A stretch of 64,000 nucleotides of DNA, taken from the NCBI GenBank assembly GCA_003344405.1, contig NOWV01000142.1, forward strand, positions 1 to 64,000. The letters are read 5' to 3'. Position numbers and translations under genes: made by a program. This DNA comes from Trichoplax sp. H2. Its lineage: Eukaryota > Placozoa > Uniplacotomia > Trichoplacea. The notes beneath the pieces were generated by a model. It did not search any database. It saw only the letters and a list, made by a program, of their open reading frames with translations, and was not told the origin of the DNA. Every line of letters begins with the position of its first letter. Positions within the stretch are counted from its first letter, which is position 1. This document shows, one piece after another, positions 37,769 through 50,900 of this stretch.

Positions 37769-40700
37769 CTGAATAGGCACGAATGTCGGTGGTACACCAG
37801 AAGGTGTAATAAAATTAGCAGTACCAACCGTAGCCGGGACCGTTGGCATGTGTGTGTGAGGGACTATGGTAAAAGATAATTTTGCTGCTATTAAATTGCT
37901 GTACTAATGACGATATTTTAAGAGTTTAAGATAGCAATTGCTGACAAAAGGTAGATACCTATTGAATGCGTAATCAAATTAATAAACGGCGAAACTAAAT
38001 AATTTACTACTTACTTGGCATTCCTGGTAACTGAGCCATGGGAGTAAAAAATGGCGTAAATACTTGTTGCTGTTGCCAAGCTAAGGTATTTGGACTAACT
38101 GCTCCATTAAAATTATTTACGTTGACTCTTCTTTTAGGATGAAATGATTCATTGACAAAGTTCTGAAATTAGGAAAAACTTGTCAATGGAAACTGCTTTG
38201 TAGCATGGTAATCTTTTATACTTAGATTAGCGTGTCAGTACATCAGTATTATCCGGATAGATGATACTTTTCGTTAGAGGTAGATATTACTACGTAGTTT
38301 ATTATTTATGGTCGAAAAAACTTGCTTTGTTGTATCTACACCATAAATTGATAGATGTACTAATTCTGACTAATGTGAGGGTTGTACTATAACGTACACT
38401 ATATTTCTCTGTAAAGGACCGATTGGCCTCATTTGTATATGATACGAAATAATTACAACTCATTGTTAGATTATACTGATACAATGAATAGTGTACTGAA
38501 TGCTATCATCAGATATTAGCATTATTACTGTTCGATCAATATAATTTATGAACGAAGTATTCGTTAGTCTTTTTGACGAACATGTTCCGAGATTATAACT
38601 AAGTTGCAGACAAAAAACCTTATTGGTAGCCAGTATCGCGGATAAAAATATCACAGGGTAGAGACTGCCACAAAATTTTTTGATTTAGATTAGTTTTATA
38701 CATAATATAAGCAGCGTGTACCGTATCGTTATGCTCCAGCTTGCGTTTTCTGCCGTCAGTCTAATTAGTAACGGTAGCAAGCGTTAGGCAGCAGCAGTGG
38801 CATAGCATAAGAGTAGAAAGTTATTAAAGTGTTATAAAAATGTCTGAAAAACGAAGCTGACAGCAAAGCTTAGTGTGATTCAACTGTCAAGCAATATATC
38901 ACTGATTACATTAAAATAAATGCGTGAATATATTCTTAAATTCTATATCAGCGTATGTACTATGTGCTATTTAATGCGTGCTACCAGTCTAGTCGTCGTT
39001 CATTGTCAGTGATTCAGAGTCAATAAATATCGAAACTTTATTTCCATAATTGTTACTGAAAAGATTTCGTCGTTAATATCGTAAGGAGAAGAAGTGAAAG
39101 ACGGGTTTTTATTATCAATTCTAAATAGTATGATGCCAAGTGTGAAAGTTGCCTGTTTAGGAATACAGTAGTTGTAAAAATTTAAGCTGTGATTCGCGAA
39201 TACAGCGGATATGTACACTTATAGATGGCAGAAGAAATTATTAGATTCTGACAGTACGGTATACGTAAATCTGTATGAAAACGTATACAAAAACAGGTAA
39301 AGCAAGTCTAGTTCAAAATACTTACAAGCAACACGCACTGACCTGATCTGTTATTTGCTGTTGTTGCGGAGGTTGCTGTTCTAGTGTTGATTGCTGTTGT
39401 TGTTGTGGTTGAGGGAGAGGCTGTTGGACCGGCTGAGCTTGCTGTTGCTTTACTCGTGTTAGTAGATGCGGAGGTGGATGAAAGTATCTGCATACATCGC
39501 GTTGGCACTTCCCTTTGATGTGATCCATGCATAATGTGACAGTGTTATCATATTTATCGATAACAACATTAGTAGGAGGATGAGCGTAGCGACATTCATC
39601 TTCACCCCGTGAGCATGTGCCACGTCTGTACTGCCGACAAACCTAATTAATAAATTAATTATTACACTAGTCATGAAATGCATGATTTACGAAAGTAAAG
39701 GGTTTTATTATTCGCTGTATTTGATAATTTGAATTACCTCCATTCGGTCAACTTTAGCAGGCTTCTTAGGCATAGAATTACCGATAGCATTGTTAATCAG
39801 TATCGGTTCTAGTGGAGCACTAGTTACATATTCCGGATATAATGCTGGAACTATGCTAACAAAAGGTGCGCTCTAGAGAATTAGGCAAATATGCGTATAT
39901 TAGGTACAACATACACTGTGCATGCATCGTTTATTTAATATATCTATATCTAGATATTTGAACATATGGCAGAAATCGATTATAGTGTATTCCTTCCTTA
40001 ATATCTTAAATAAATTGTAGAACGAGACCGATGTGATATGTATGTATTCCGTTTGCAAATATTACAACATCTAGTAAATTTGTTGAAAAGCTCTTATATT
40101 CTACTTACTATTGGTTGCCCTACGAATGGTGGTCCAGTTGTAAGTAGCAGCTGTTGCTGCATCTGTCGTTGTTGCTGTTGCTGTTGCTGGTGTTGTTGTT
40201 GCTGTCTTAAGTTTAGTCTGCCGTTGTTTTCTAGTTGAATTTTTAAATGCTTCGGTGGATGAAAGTACTTGCAAACCTCACGATTACATCGATTCTAATT
40301 ATGAATCACAATTAGGCGGTTTCGTTAACTAATACCGGCGTATTACATTTAAGACATGATTACAGATTGAATTTCCTTGTTTGTTTAAATTTATTAGCTA
40401 TCATGTAGGATCCAATGAAACCGGCAGCATTTCCTACAGGTGCTATTCTTAAAGTGGCTATACAATGTACCTCTTTATAACACTACGACATACTGTACAT
40501 TTTATTCTGTTACAGTGAATACATGTACAACGCAGTCAAGCTGATTGCGATAGTTGTTTAAAAGAATAGGCACCAGATGCTCTGATGTTATTGACTCAAA
40601 ATCACAAGCATCAATATAACACATTATATTATCTCCTTCCATAACCTAACTACGGGCAACTAAAAGAAAATCTACTAGGTTTTCTTCTAATGGTACGTGA

Positions 40701-43515
40701 CCTAGCTCAAATAACTACATTATAATGTGCAACAGCATATTATGTCATTAAAAGAGGTAAGTATAATGTAATCCAATGACGGTAAAATAAAACACAAAGG
40801 TACTGACTATGATCATGACTTAAATTATCACGGTAAGTGATGATTAATCCATTCATTTACTTTTAAATAATTGGTATTGGATACAAGCGATGTTGCTCCA
40901 ACTTTGTACAAAGATAATATTGTAAATTATATCAGAATAAAGAGAAATAACAATTGAAAATGTAAATATCACGCGCTATTCGAATTTCCCATCTGCCCAA
41001 TATTAATTATAAGTACTGCATGACATAAGCATATGGTGTCATGTCGTTAGAGAAAATGAATTTCTATATAAAGTAATTGATTTGATTGAATACAGATTCG
41101 ATGGATGCAATTACAGTTATTGAGGAAACAAGGTCTGCGATTGACAAGCAATCTAAAACAAAATGATTTACGTGATGACCATGTTTTAGGAAAAGCTATC
41201 ACCCAACAACCAATCCTTGTAATGTGATTACTGTCGTAGCATAGATAAACAGATTCATTAATTATACAGTCATTGAAAGGTGTTAGATGCAATAACACCA
41301 AAAAATTGCTCTTGCACGATTTACAGTCAGCAATCTTACGCAAGAATGTGCCATACACTTAAGTCTAAACTTTTAAAGTACGAATGTCGCGCATATACCA
41401 TGCAAATACCGTTAAAAGCTATTCGTAGAGAATCTTATTTTGCGATCGTTAAAATGAGACTGCAACTGCTTTGATTCCATCAAGTCACCTACCCCTTGCG
41501 ATAGGTCCTCAAATTAAATGGTTACTATAGTATTTTTTATATGACTACTCATTCAAAACCCACGTTTAAAAGAAAAAGAAATGATTGCTGCAACAAAATT
41601 ATATCTATAGTTCTTTAACAGGGATGATGATGATCCAGTTAATTTTTCATATTCTTGTTCGTTTAATAGCAAGCACCTTGCGTTTACAAATTTTAGCGAT
41701 GCTAACCAGCAATACACGCATACTTTACGTCATAGATGCCAACTTTTTAGTACACAAACCCCAAATTTATAAATGATTTTAGAATCTTAACTATATAAAG
41801 AAGTTAAACAGCAAGAGCGCAAAGAATACAGAGAACGGGATTTTTATTGGGTTCATCTACTGTTCGATAGGGTGCAGTACTGAATCTCTATTTCCGTAGA
41901 CGTAAAGTCGGATAGTCAGACTTTAACATGGGCAGGGGTGATGACCAACCGTTCAGGTTTCAAATTTACTGTACGTATAAAAGTAAGCAGTCATGAGATT
42001 TTGCTGCAAAAGTAAATCTCTATTGCCGAATTATATAATTATCGGAATCCACGTAGCGCAATAGTACGATTAATAGTATGTAAATCAAAGAGTTACTGCC
42101 ATCTATGGCAATGTATCGTAACTGGTTAATAATTCAGTTCCAATATACCTATACGGAATTAATTAATTACCCAGTAGATCTTTAACAATTTTACTAGGCG
42201 ATCTCATTTTGATAGGCCTAAACTCCTTCATAGCACATCTCAAACCGCGATAACAATTATTTACTATTAGCGTGTAACTTAGTGAATTACTAGGATATGC
42301 TACCAGTAAAACTAATAAAACTAAGACTACTTCCATAAAAATAATTGATTAGACCCAAAAATTATTGAATTGGGCGACGGAAGACGAAATTGAACAATCA
42401 CTGTCACCCATTTACAATTAAATAAATAAATATATTATACTTGAATTACAGTTATATTGTATGAATAGGACTGTATAAACCTCAGCAAACAAGTTTAATT
42501 TTGGATGTCGAAAGTTATGCTTTAGTGTACAAGTTCTTTAGCAATTAAAGCAGTTCGCTTGACTATGAATGATCGTAAAATCCTGCAAACTCGGCATTGG
42601 CGAATAAGCAAAAACTTTCGGCCCGTCTTTGTGGAATATTGTTTTACAGTACTGTACTAGTATGAGGATTAGGGGTCGGTACGATACATTTACAAATCCG
42701 CCTAATACAGTATATGCTCAACATACGTCAATCGTTAGCTTTACTCATGTAATTCAAGTCGTAGACACGCTAAATCATGGATGACGACCATCTTGTTATA
42801 AAGAAAAATTATCCATGAACTATATAGTACAGTACTTGGCTATAGTGATAGGCTTTATTATTAGGTATACACGTTGATTCTATTCTTGGATCGCAATATG
42901 TGGTGGTAAAACGGTATCAGAATCGATCAACGATACTGACAGTGTCAATTTTTATAAACGCTAATTCATTATCTCTTGTAAGAACTATTGAAGATTTTGA
43001 TTGAGCAATGTACTGTGCATTATGTTGGGTAGTCAATGCATGATAGAATTATGGCATGAAATGACCAAGGATTACTTTGTGTTTATTTAGTAGCAAAACT
43101 GATCGTAGTAATCTACCAGTGAACTAGATCGATGTGTTTGATCCATAAATGCAGCAAAAGCCCTACAATAACTTTTTAGGTTACGCCTTCACTAAATCGT
43201 AAGCAATCACTATAGCGTCAATGATAGCATCAACGAGGGCATATGAAATTAATGTCAAAAGATGTTGAGTTTTTGACCGACGGTGATGGAAAAATTGATA
43301 TCAACACCAATCAGTAGAATTAAGAGACTTACTTTGATAGAATCGTAACAGGCAGTTACGAAGCCATTGTCGATTTGAATATTGTTACCAGGATGTGCGT
43401 ACCTGCATTCACCTTCATCTCGTGCACATTTGCTACGTAAAAATTCTCGACAAACTTCCACTTGTAGCCAGCTTGTATCTTTGCCAGTTGTAATATTGGG
43501 ATGAGTCATTTGCAT
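37769..43515 (-). CDS. mbl: Muscleblind-like CCCH zinc-finger splicing regulator (3' end not found)
   Basis: Muscleblind/MBNL proteins bind YGCY-type RNA and control alternative splicing. Coding exons: 43515-43333, 40294-40109, 39872-39738, 39642-39343, 38162-38015, 37863-37769, together 349 codons in one frame. The start ATG has an in-frame TGA eight codons... upstream region TTT-TGA. Finger 1: Cys22, Cys30, Cys37, His41 (CX7CX6CX3H). Finger 2: Cys56, Cys64, Cys69, His73 (CX7CX4CX3H), split by the first coding intron. A Gln-rich linker and a VDRMEVCRQY bridge lead to finger 3 (Cys170, Cys178, Cys185, His189) and finger 4 (Cys206, Cys214, Cys219, His223), then KQQQ- and PQQ-rich sequence, a basic HPKRRVN motif about 276-282, and an MBNL-like Pro/Thr/Val-rich tail ([13 protein letters not shown]). 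The last exon found ends CAG before GTATTT; without splicing the frame stops after five more codons, so a terminal exon is probably missing. MBNL proteins are usually 340-390 residues. Confidence 0.93.
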
Positions 43516-44694
43516 GATTGTTGTTCAAAATGGATCAACACTATCAACATGCAGAGGATAATGAATCTTAATAGTAAGAGAGAGCAGCGATGATTGTATT
43601 TACCGAATCAAGCTTATGCGTACGTAGTTGCTAGAGTGGTCGACAAGAGCGTTGAAATGGAAAAGAATAATCAAAAAATGTTATTCACCTTAAGGTTAAG
43701 AATCAATGTTGGGAATCGGCGATAATACAGTAGAAGGGGGAAAAAAAGAAAGGGGGAGCAAATCAGCAATAGCGTCTGTTACAGCGCAATTTTTGAAGAA
43801 AAGGGAATAGAATATTGAAAATTGTAATTTAGCTGGGTTGTATATCGCTTGACTACAACATCAAGTCAATGGAAGCTGTATTGGATCTTTCAATATATTA
43901 ATAGTATATTGTCCAAATGAGAAGACAATAACCAAATTGAAATTAGTTTAATTGAATATTGCTTCGTTGCGGGAGGGGTGCAAATTGGAATACGGTTAAA
44001 TAATCCTGGTCATACAACAATAGTATCAAGAGGGTAAAAGGACCAGCTGGCTTACAAGATATCCTTGCCGTATTGACGAAAAGGATGCAATACCAAATTG
44101 CCCAAAAAAGCAATGTCTACAATAAGCAATGACCTTAATTAAACAAGCAAAAGAAGCACAATTTGATACTATAGCATCGCAGTTGAATTTCAAAGTAAGG
44201 ACTAGCCAGTGTGCTTGGCAAAGCAACAAGTCGTTCAATTCACCAACAAACAGTATAGTCCAAAGTCAAAAGAAAGAAAAAAAATGCACTTTGCTTGAGT
44301 GAAAATGGTCAAAGTAAAATCAACCGCCAAGTACAAATAGTGTACTACAATCTGTCAACAAAGTAAAAATAAATCAAGTCAAATGGATAATTTCCAAGGA
44401 CTAAAGTCAAGTGGACCATTCGTCAAAGAAAAATGAGTGAAAAAATGCCAATTAAAAATGTTGCTCTTTTCGTCTTTGGCGATATTCCCTTTTCTTAGCA
44501 ATGCGGCGAAAAGCAGCAGCAGCGGAATTGGGACAGTGATAGTGTGAACGCGTGCGTGTGCAGCCTACATAAGGTATTGTAACGATTAGACGGCAGACGG
44601 CCAATACCGTAATTTAAGTAGATTTTCACCTGGCCAACATGACCGTGACTACATGGGTACAGTACCGACGGCACACGTACAACACTACAACGGT
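43516..44694. other. Presumed 5' region of muscleblind
   Basis: No protein-coding segment is recognised. It should contain the muscleblind 5' UTR and promoter (minus strand). GC content and CpG rise toward 44500-44700. No firm TATA or initiator motif was assigned. Confidence 0.35.
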
Positions 44695-44703
44695 GTGTTG
44701 CAG

Positions 44704-44711
44704 TGACGTCA
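44704..44711. promoter_or_regulatory. CRE palindrome TGACGTCA, copy 1
   Basis: A perfect cAMP response element in a CpG-containing stretch about 1.2 kb upstream of the muscleblind start codon. Binding by CREB/ATF-type bZIP factors is established for this sequence; use here is inference. Confidence 0.45.
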
Positions 44712-45223
44712 AGTTAGCATACTGTCGTACAATGGCGTTGGTGGTCCAATCATCCGCTAGCCCATCCGACGTCGACTCGATCCAGTCTCAGGTCGACTGA
44801 CAGGTAGAGACGGACGTTTCTCATGTTGTCACAGATCGATAGCACACACAGCCCCACCCTCACAGTCGGTTAATCTAGACATGGCAGAGCAAAGCTAGCT
44901 GCTACGCTTTCCTCTCCTAGTACTGAGCTTTTCACGTTCTGGTCTAGTTCGTTATTTATTGATGATTATGCGGGATAGAAAACATTTTAGTATTCAGGAT
45001 TCTCCATCTGATTTTCGCGCTTACTGGTCTAGTTAGTTATTTATTGATGATTATGCGGGATAGAAAATATTTTAGTATTCATAATTCTCCATCGTCGTTG
45101 CTACCATGCAATCACATCTTGCTCTTGTACCTCGAGAGACAAAGCTTAGCGGCTGCTAGCTGCTACGCTTTCCTCTCCTCATAAGTAACCGCTTCTAGTA
45201 CTGAGCTTTTCGCATACTCCTCT

Positions 45224-45243
45224 NNNNNNNNNNNNNNNNNNNN
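45224..45243. other. Assembly gap (20 N)
   Basis: Twenty undetermined bases lie inside the repeat array. A fixed-length N run is usually a placeholder, so copy number here is not reliable. Confidence 0.98.
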
Positions 45244-45252
45244 GTGTTGCAG

Positions 45253-45260
45253 TGACGTCA
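45253..45260. promoter_or_regulatory. CRE palindrome TGACGTCA, copy 2
   Basis: The same element as at 44704, within the duplicated segment to the right of the N gap. Confidence 0.4.
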
Positions 45261-47804
45261 AGTTAGCATACTGTCGTCCAAGGGCGTTGGTGGTCCAATC
45301 ATCCGCTAGCCCATCCGACGTCGACTCGATCCAGTCTCAGGTCGACTGACAGGTAGAGACGGACGTTTCTCATGGTGTCACAGATCGATAGCACACTCAG
45401 TCCCACCCTCACGGTCGGTTAATCAAGACATGGCAGAGCAAAGCGTAGCAGGTTAGCGGCAGCTAGCTGCTACGCTTTCCTCTGCTAGTACTGAGCTTTT
45501 CGCATACTCCTCTGGTTATTTATTGATTGATGATTATGCGGGATAGAAAACATTTTAGTATTCATAATTCTCCATCGTCGTTGCTACCATGCAATCACAT
45601 CTTGCTCTTGTACCTCGAGAGACAAAGCCTAGCGGCTGCTACCTTCTACGCTAGTACTGAGCTTTTCGCATACTCCTCTGGTTATTTATTGATTGATGAT
45701 TATGCGGGATAGAAAACATTTTAGTATTCATAATTCTCCATCGTCGTTGCTACCATGCAATCACATCTTGCTCTTGTACCTCGAGAGACAAAGCCTAGCG
45801 GCTGCTAGCTGCTACGCTTTCCTCTCCTAGTACTGAGCTTTTCGCGTTCTGGTCTAGTTAGTTATTTATTGATGATTCTGCGAGATAGAAAACATTTTAG
45901 TATTCATAATTCTCCATCGTCGTTGCTACCATGCAATCAAATCTTGCTCTTGTACCTCGAGAGACAAAGCTTAGCGGCTGCTAGCTGCTACGCTTTCCTC
46001 TCCTCATAAGTAACCGCTTCTAGTACTGAGCTTTTCGCATACTCCTCTGGTTGTTTATTTATTGATGATTATGCAGGATAGAAAACATTTTAGTATTCAT
46101 AATTCTCCATCATCGTTGCTACCATGCAATCACATCTTGCTATTGTACCTCGAGAGACAAAGCCTAGCGGCTGCTAGCTGCTACGCTTTCCTCTCCTCAT
46201 AAGTAACCGCTGCTAGTACTGAGCTTTTCGCATACTCCTCTGGTTAGTTATTTATTGATGATTCTGCGGGATAGAAAACATTCTAGTATTCATAATTCTC
46301 CATCATCGTTGCTACCATGCAATCACATCTTGCTCTTGTACTTCGAGATACGAGTAGATTTAGATTGCTCGAGGGTGCAGAGATATCCAACTCTATCATC
46401 GACTAGGAAAGACTGCCATCCTACGTCGAATCTACTGTATAAATGCAATCATAGACTCAAAATATCCCAAAGATAACAAACATTCCCCGACTAGGATGAA
46501 ATCAGGCATCATAAAATACTGCCCCTAAAATCACTTTCATCATAATTTGACATCCATTTTATCATTTCTCATCCATACTCGCATCAATTATATTTCATAA
46601 TTGTCAAATCATGAATAAGAAAGGCCATAATGGTGTTGGTATTTTCTCCTCATCGTAGCCAGCGCATCCATCCAAATGTATCCAAGCGTAGCCACATTGA
46701 ATGCTTATCCATGGATTATAATTAATTAATTTACCATGAAAATTGAAATAGTTAAAATGGAATATCAAGAAGGTATTATTGCATGGATGGAAGTTCACTG
46801 AAATATCACGTATATGACTCAAGATGGAACACAACAACCATCTCTATAAATACGCCTATTCAGAAGTTGACAGTAAAGCTTGCATGCCAACTTATGCATC
46901 ATTTGAATCATTTTATCACATGTTCATAGGAATAATTAAGTAATATATAAATAATAATCAATTGGCCAAATCTATATTATACCATCGTACATCATGTTTG
47001 CACAGCAATCAAAATAAAGGAATCTAGCAACGAATCAATATTTTTCATAATCGGTATGATAAATCCTTTTCAATTTTCTTGGATCGAGTACAATATGGTC
47101 TCAGCAGTTCTCAATTTTCCTCCTATGGACAATTGGTGATAATTTACTGTTCGTTCTAGTAAAGACAATCATAAAGTTTGCAACATACACATTTCCGGTA
47201 GAAATTGCCAAACTATGTGAACTACATATCAAATTTTCCGCTTCTAAATTACTTTTATACCTTGTACCGTTGCATAGAAATGTACAATGTACTGATCATA
47301 GTACTTTGTACTTTGCACTTAACCACTTTTTACTCTTTCACTTGGCTATATTTTTAGAGTGATCATCAACGATCGTTATTCCAGTCATAAAATGACCATT
47401 CTAATAGTCTCTGATACAGGAAGAGTGGCTATCAAATTTCTCGAATTAATGATTAATACTGTATAATGCTAACAGATTAATGAATCAATCGTTATGATCC
47501 AATATTTGCACACAATAATATAGCCCAGTTGGCAAGGCGATCAGAAAAGCTAAATAGTCACGTACACGTTGTAGCCCTGTTGTACAGTTACAGTAAAGGT
47601 ACATTAATTTGTATAGGTATATTACATTGTACGTAGAGCAACATACGTTATTTAAATACGAACAGACAGTATTAGGAAGTAAAGTTTATTGTTCGCCTAA
47701 TATCCTATAATATATTTTAATCAATGCATTCATTTTAGATGCTTGAATTATTTACAGCTTATACTAACTCAGTGCCATATTAAAGTACAAGATGTACGTA
47801 GTAC

Positions 47805-47925
47805 CCTTCAGGGCACTCTAGTAATCGCTTCCTAAATAGACTCCATTCAGGAATATTAAAGTGGTGTAATCGTTTCCTTAGTAGACTCCATTTAGGCACA
47901 CTAAACTGACATGATCACTTATAAT
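47805..47925. repeat. Short tandem duplication (unit 45 bp)
   Basis: GTAATCGCTTCCTAAATAGA at 47821 recurs as GTAATCGTTTCCTTAGTAGA at 47866. Both copies continue with CTCCATTCAGG or CTCCATTTAGG, and partial copies flank them on each side. Confidence 0.85.
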
Positions 47926-50900
47926 ACTTTGTGTATTCCGAGTACCCCGCTGATTAGAGATAAAAATCATCTATGCTTTGATACCAATTGTATATCTCCA
48001 CTAAAAGTCAAAAATTCAAACTGCGACGCAGCATGCCATAAAAGAACGATTACATCATGCGGTGCAAGTGCAACTAGGATATCCATTAGAGTAATGTAAG
48101 ACATTTTCGTACGTAGGCATAGCGCTAAGTATCAGCATCTAGCTGTATCGTAGGCAGCCCAAGAATCCATTTTCTCCACTATCACTATTTTTTGCCTCCG
48201 AAAATCAGTATGCAGTTTCAGTTATTGCACACTACGAGTATCACAGCCTTACCTGCTGATTATCTGGCCGAAGCACTCAATAAGAAAATTGTAACTCGAA
48301 CCTCAAATATTATGCCACCGATTACTATATTTAAGCTACTAATGATAATCCTGATATCAGATCAACTATAATCTTGTTACTCGTTGCACATATGGGTATT
48401 ATCGTTTAAATAATCATATCAAAATAGTATCCAACCAAGCAGAATAGGCAACTTGCAGACTGGATCTATATGAATCGTGCGGTGAACCAATAAGCAGACA
48501 AAATCAGACGACAACTCTTGTTGCGAGGGGGCTGGAAAAGACGGAAGGGAGTAGTATTTGAGTAGATATTCAGACAAATCAAGAATACTAATAATATTAG
48601 TCGTACTTTTCACTGTTTACCACCGTTATATAAGGAATACTATGACAGTACAATATTTACATTAAGATAAAATGATCACCTTTAGCGCGTAACTATAAAC
48701 TCCAATCTAAATTTCTTGTTATCGAGATTGATCAAAGTTTTTCTCAATTTTAAATTACTAAATTCCAAAATAGATTTATAATGTTACGACCTCCTTCTTC
48801 TCATATAACAGCATGTAATGGTAATATATTTACAATATTGTTTATAGTGGCTATACTATTCACGTTTAACTGATACGACAAATCACCAATTCATTCATCG
48901 ATTGCAACAAATACTATAGCCGATATCAAATTGACAAATTTCATTTCATTTGAGACTTATCAAGACAGAAAGTGGTAGTTGCCAATATCTGAAACTTAAA
49001 ATCTAAAATCTTATCACACACTTTAAATTAAGATATCACATGATCCTAATTAATATTACACAGTAATCCATCAATTAAACTAATTTTGAAAACTATTGTA
49101 TTGAAATAGTTGTCTTAGCTTTAGATTGTGAACTACTGTGTTAAGTAATCAATATAAATTCCGTAGCAATCTATTACCAAGTGATTCTAAATGAAGGATT
49201 GTCCTGGAGCATATCATCATCATCTATTCTTTTCGATTAATGCACTTAATCATTCCAAAAGAAAGATACGGTCACGTTTGTATTGAAATAATTCAAAAGT
49301 ATTAACTGTATTAACCCTAAATCATAGTTATCTTAGCTAAGGTGGATAAATTGGAGTTAGCATTATAAAATAAAATTCCATGAAACATAGCAAATCTGTC
49401 GTCCTCCTGTAAAGTTATTTTGACATGGATTAACAGATTGGATAGAGGAATATTTATCTTTACATAGTTACTGCGATATTGTGCAATGTGTACCATATGT
49501 TTAGTATTATCGAAATTGGTTCATACTTTATTATTATATGAATAAATACAAGCATACATAACATAGTAGAAGATTCAAGAAAGACCTACAAAAACAATTA
49601 TACAACCTAATTGCTATATCTGTAATCTTTACCAGATTCAAAAAGATCTTGCCGTTATAAAGTTACTTCTATGCTCCATTGATACGAATCAATTCGTATC
49701 CTAAGTCGGCAATAGCACATATACATTAGAGGAAATTATAGCCTTGTTAACACCACCTATATGGCTAGTTTTTTCATCAGAAAATTTGTTACTACTCTTA
49801 TCTGCCTCTATCGTAATATTACTAATAGTTTTCATTCTCTGCAAAGGTAGAAACTAGGGTGATCATGCCTGTTTGTTTAACACTTTATTTCATGATTTCA
49901 TTTAAATTTCAGTTTACTTCAGTATTTTGCCACGATTATTGAGGTAATTTAAAGTTATTTTACCGTATTATCATTTAAGCTAACTGTAATAGCGATTACC
50001 GCTAACGATTGATGATACTGTACTGTATGATAGCTTTTATTAATTTTTAAAATATTGCATAACAAGCATTAGCAAATACAATTTATGTTGAGAAGGTCAA
50101 TATCAACTCTAATGAATTGGCATTAACATTCTATTATTCCCCCGTGGAAACAGATTCGGCGATTAATTGTAGTAACAGCTGTCACATCGGAATAACCTGT
50201 ATAGGATCAACCGGTGTCATCAAAATTTTATTAATTAAACTGAAATATAACTTTACTCTACATATCTCAATGTCATATTGCATGTTTGCAGAAGTAGCAG
50301 GTTTACGAGTACAAGTGCAAGGAAAAGCAGATTTCATAATGCTTAAAATAATCCAATATTATTCTAATTCGAGTTTGTAGATATATCTGCCCCAGATTTA
50401 GTAACACTAATAAAAATCACTTACTGGATACGATCCAAATGATACGTTATGTGTCAATTTTTGTAATAAGCACTGCTCCATGATCTAGTTCATTTAATCG
50501 TATTTACTTACCAAAGATGTAGTGGGCTGATACCATATTGTGCCTAATTATTAAAATATTAACAGGTGGCTTACGGCATGTAATAACTTTATAGATCCTA
50601 TATGATGAAATTAGGCAGACTTTATTGGAATACACCAATACGCTACCATCCTGCTTGTCTTCATGACTGGATAATCGCTGTATTGCAAATGTTTCTTAGA
50701 GCAAATATGAATCAGATTCAATATCAACAATAATAACGAGATATGGATGCATGTATCATACCATCATATGGTAGATACTTTCAAGTTCAATATTGCAATC
50801 AAACCGATAACTTTAATTCACTACTTTAGGCTTTAAAATTTCGACTGTAAAATTTATACTGGTTGCTAAAAATAGATCTATTACTATAGTCATACATAAT

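Larger units (their letters stand above)
44695..45500. repeat. Duplicated GC-richer segment flanking an assembly gap
   Basis: About 200 bp starting GTGTTGCAGTGACGTCAAG at 44695 is repeated from 45244, right after a run of N, with only a handful of substitutions (for example CGTACAATGG versus CGTCCAAGGG). Both copies continue into GCTAGCTGCTACGCTTTCC and the tandem units to the right. The offset of 549 bp includes the N run, whose true length is unknown. This is either a real higher-order repeat or two alleles laid end to end by the assembler. Confidence 0.85.
44955..46345. repeat. Tandem repeat array C (unit 166-193 bp, 7 copies seen)
   Basis: The unit holds GATGATTATGCGGGATAGAA, then CATTTTAGTATTCATAATTC, TCCATCGTCGTTGCTACCAT, CTCGAGAGACAAAGC, GCTAGCTGCTACGCTTTCC and CTAGTACTGAGCTTTTCGC. 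Anchors begin at 44961, 45046, 45529, 45695, 45871, 46064 and 46257. The spacing of 85 shows a truncated first copy, the next interval contains the N gap, and the rest are 166, 176, 193 and 193 bp. Copies are very similar, so the array is young. It is richer in G and C than its surroundings. Two open frames (45527-45712 and 46255-46476) share a start because they are repeat copies. Confidence 0.92.

Noticed and set aside
39308-39532. Ser/Thr/Ala-rich minus-strand frame
   Set aside because: Out-of-frame shadow of muscleblind exon 4.
44955-46345. CRISPR-like array
   Set aside because: Whole units repeat with no short-repeat/unique-spacer structure, and the DNA is animal-like.
45527-46476. Two similar plus-strand frames as a small gene family
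   Set aside because: They are the same segment of tandem array C; the shared start reflects DNA duplication, and the ends diverge arbitrarily.
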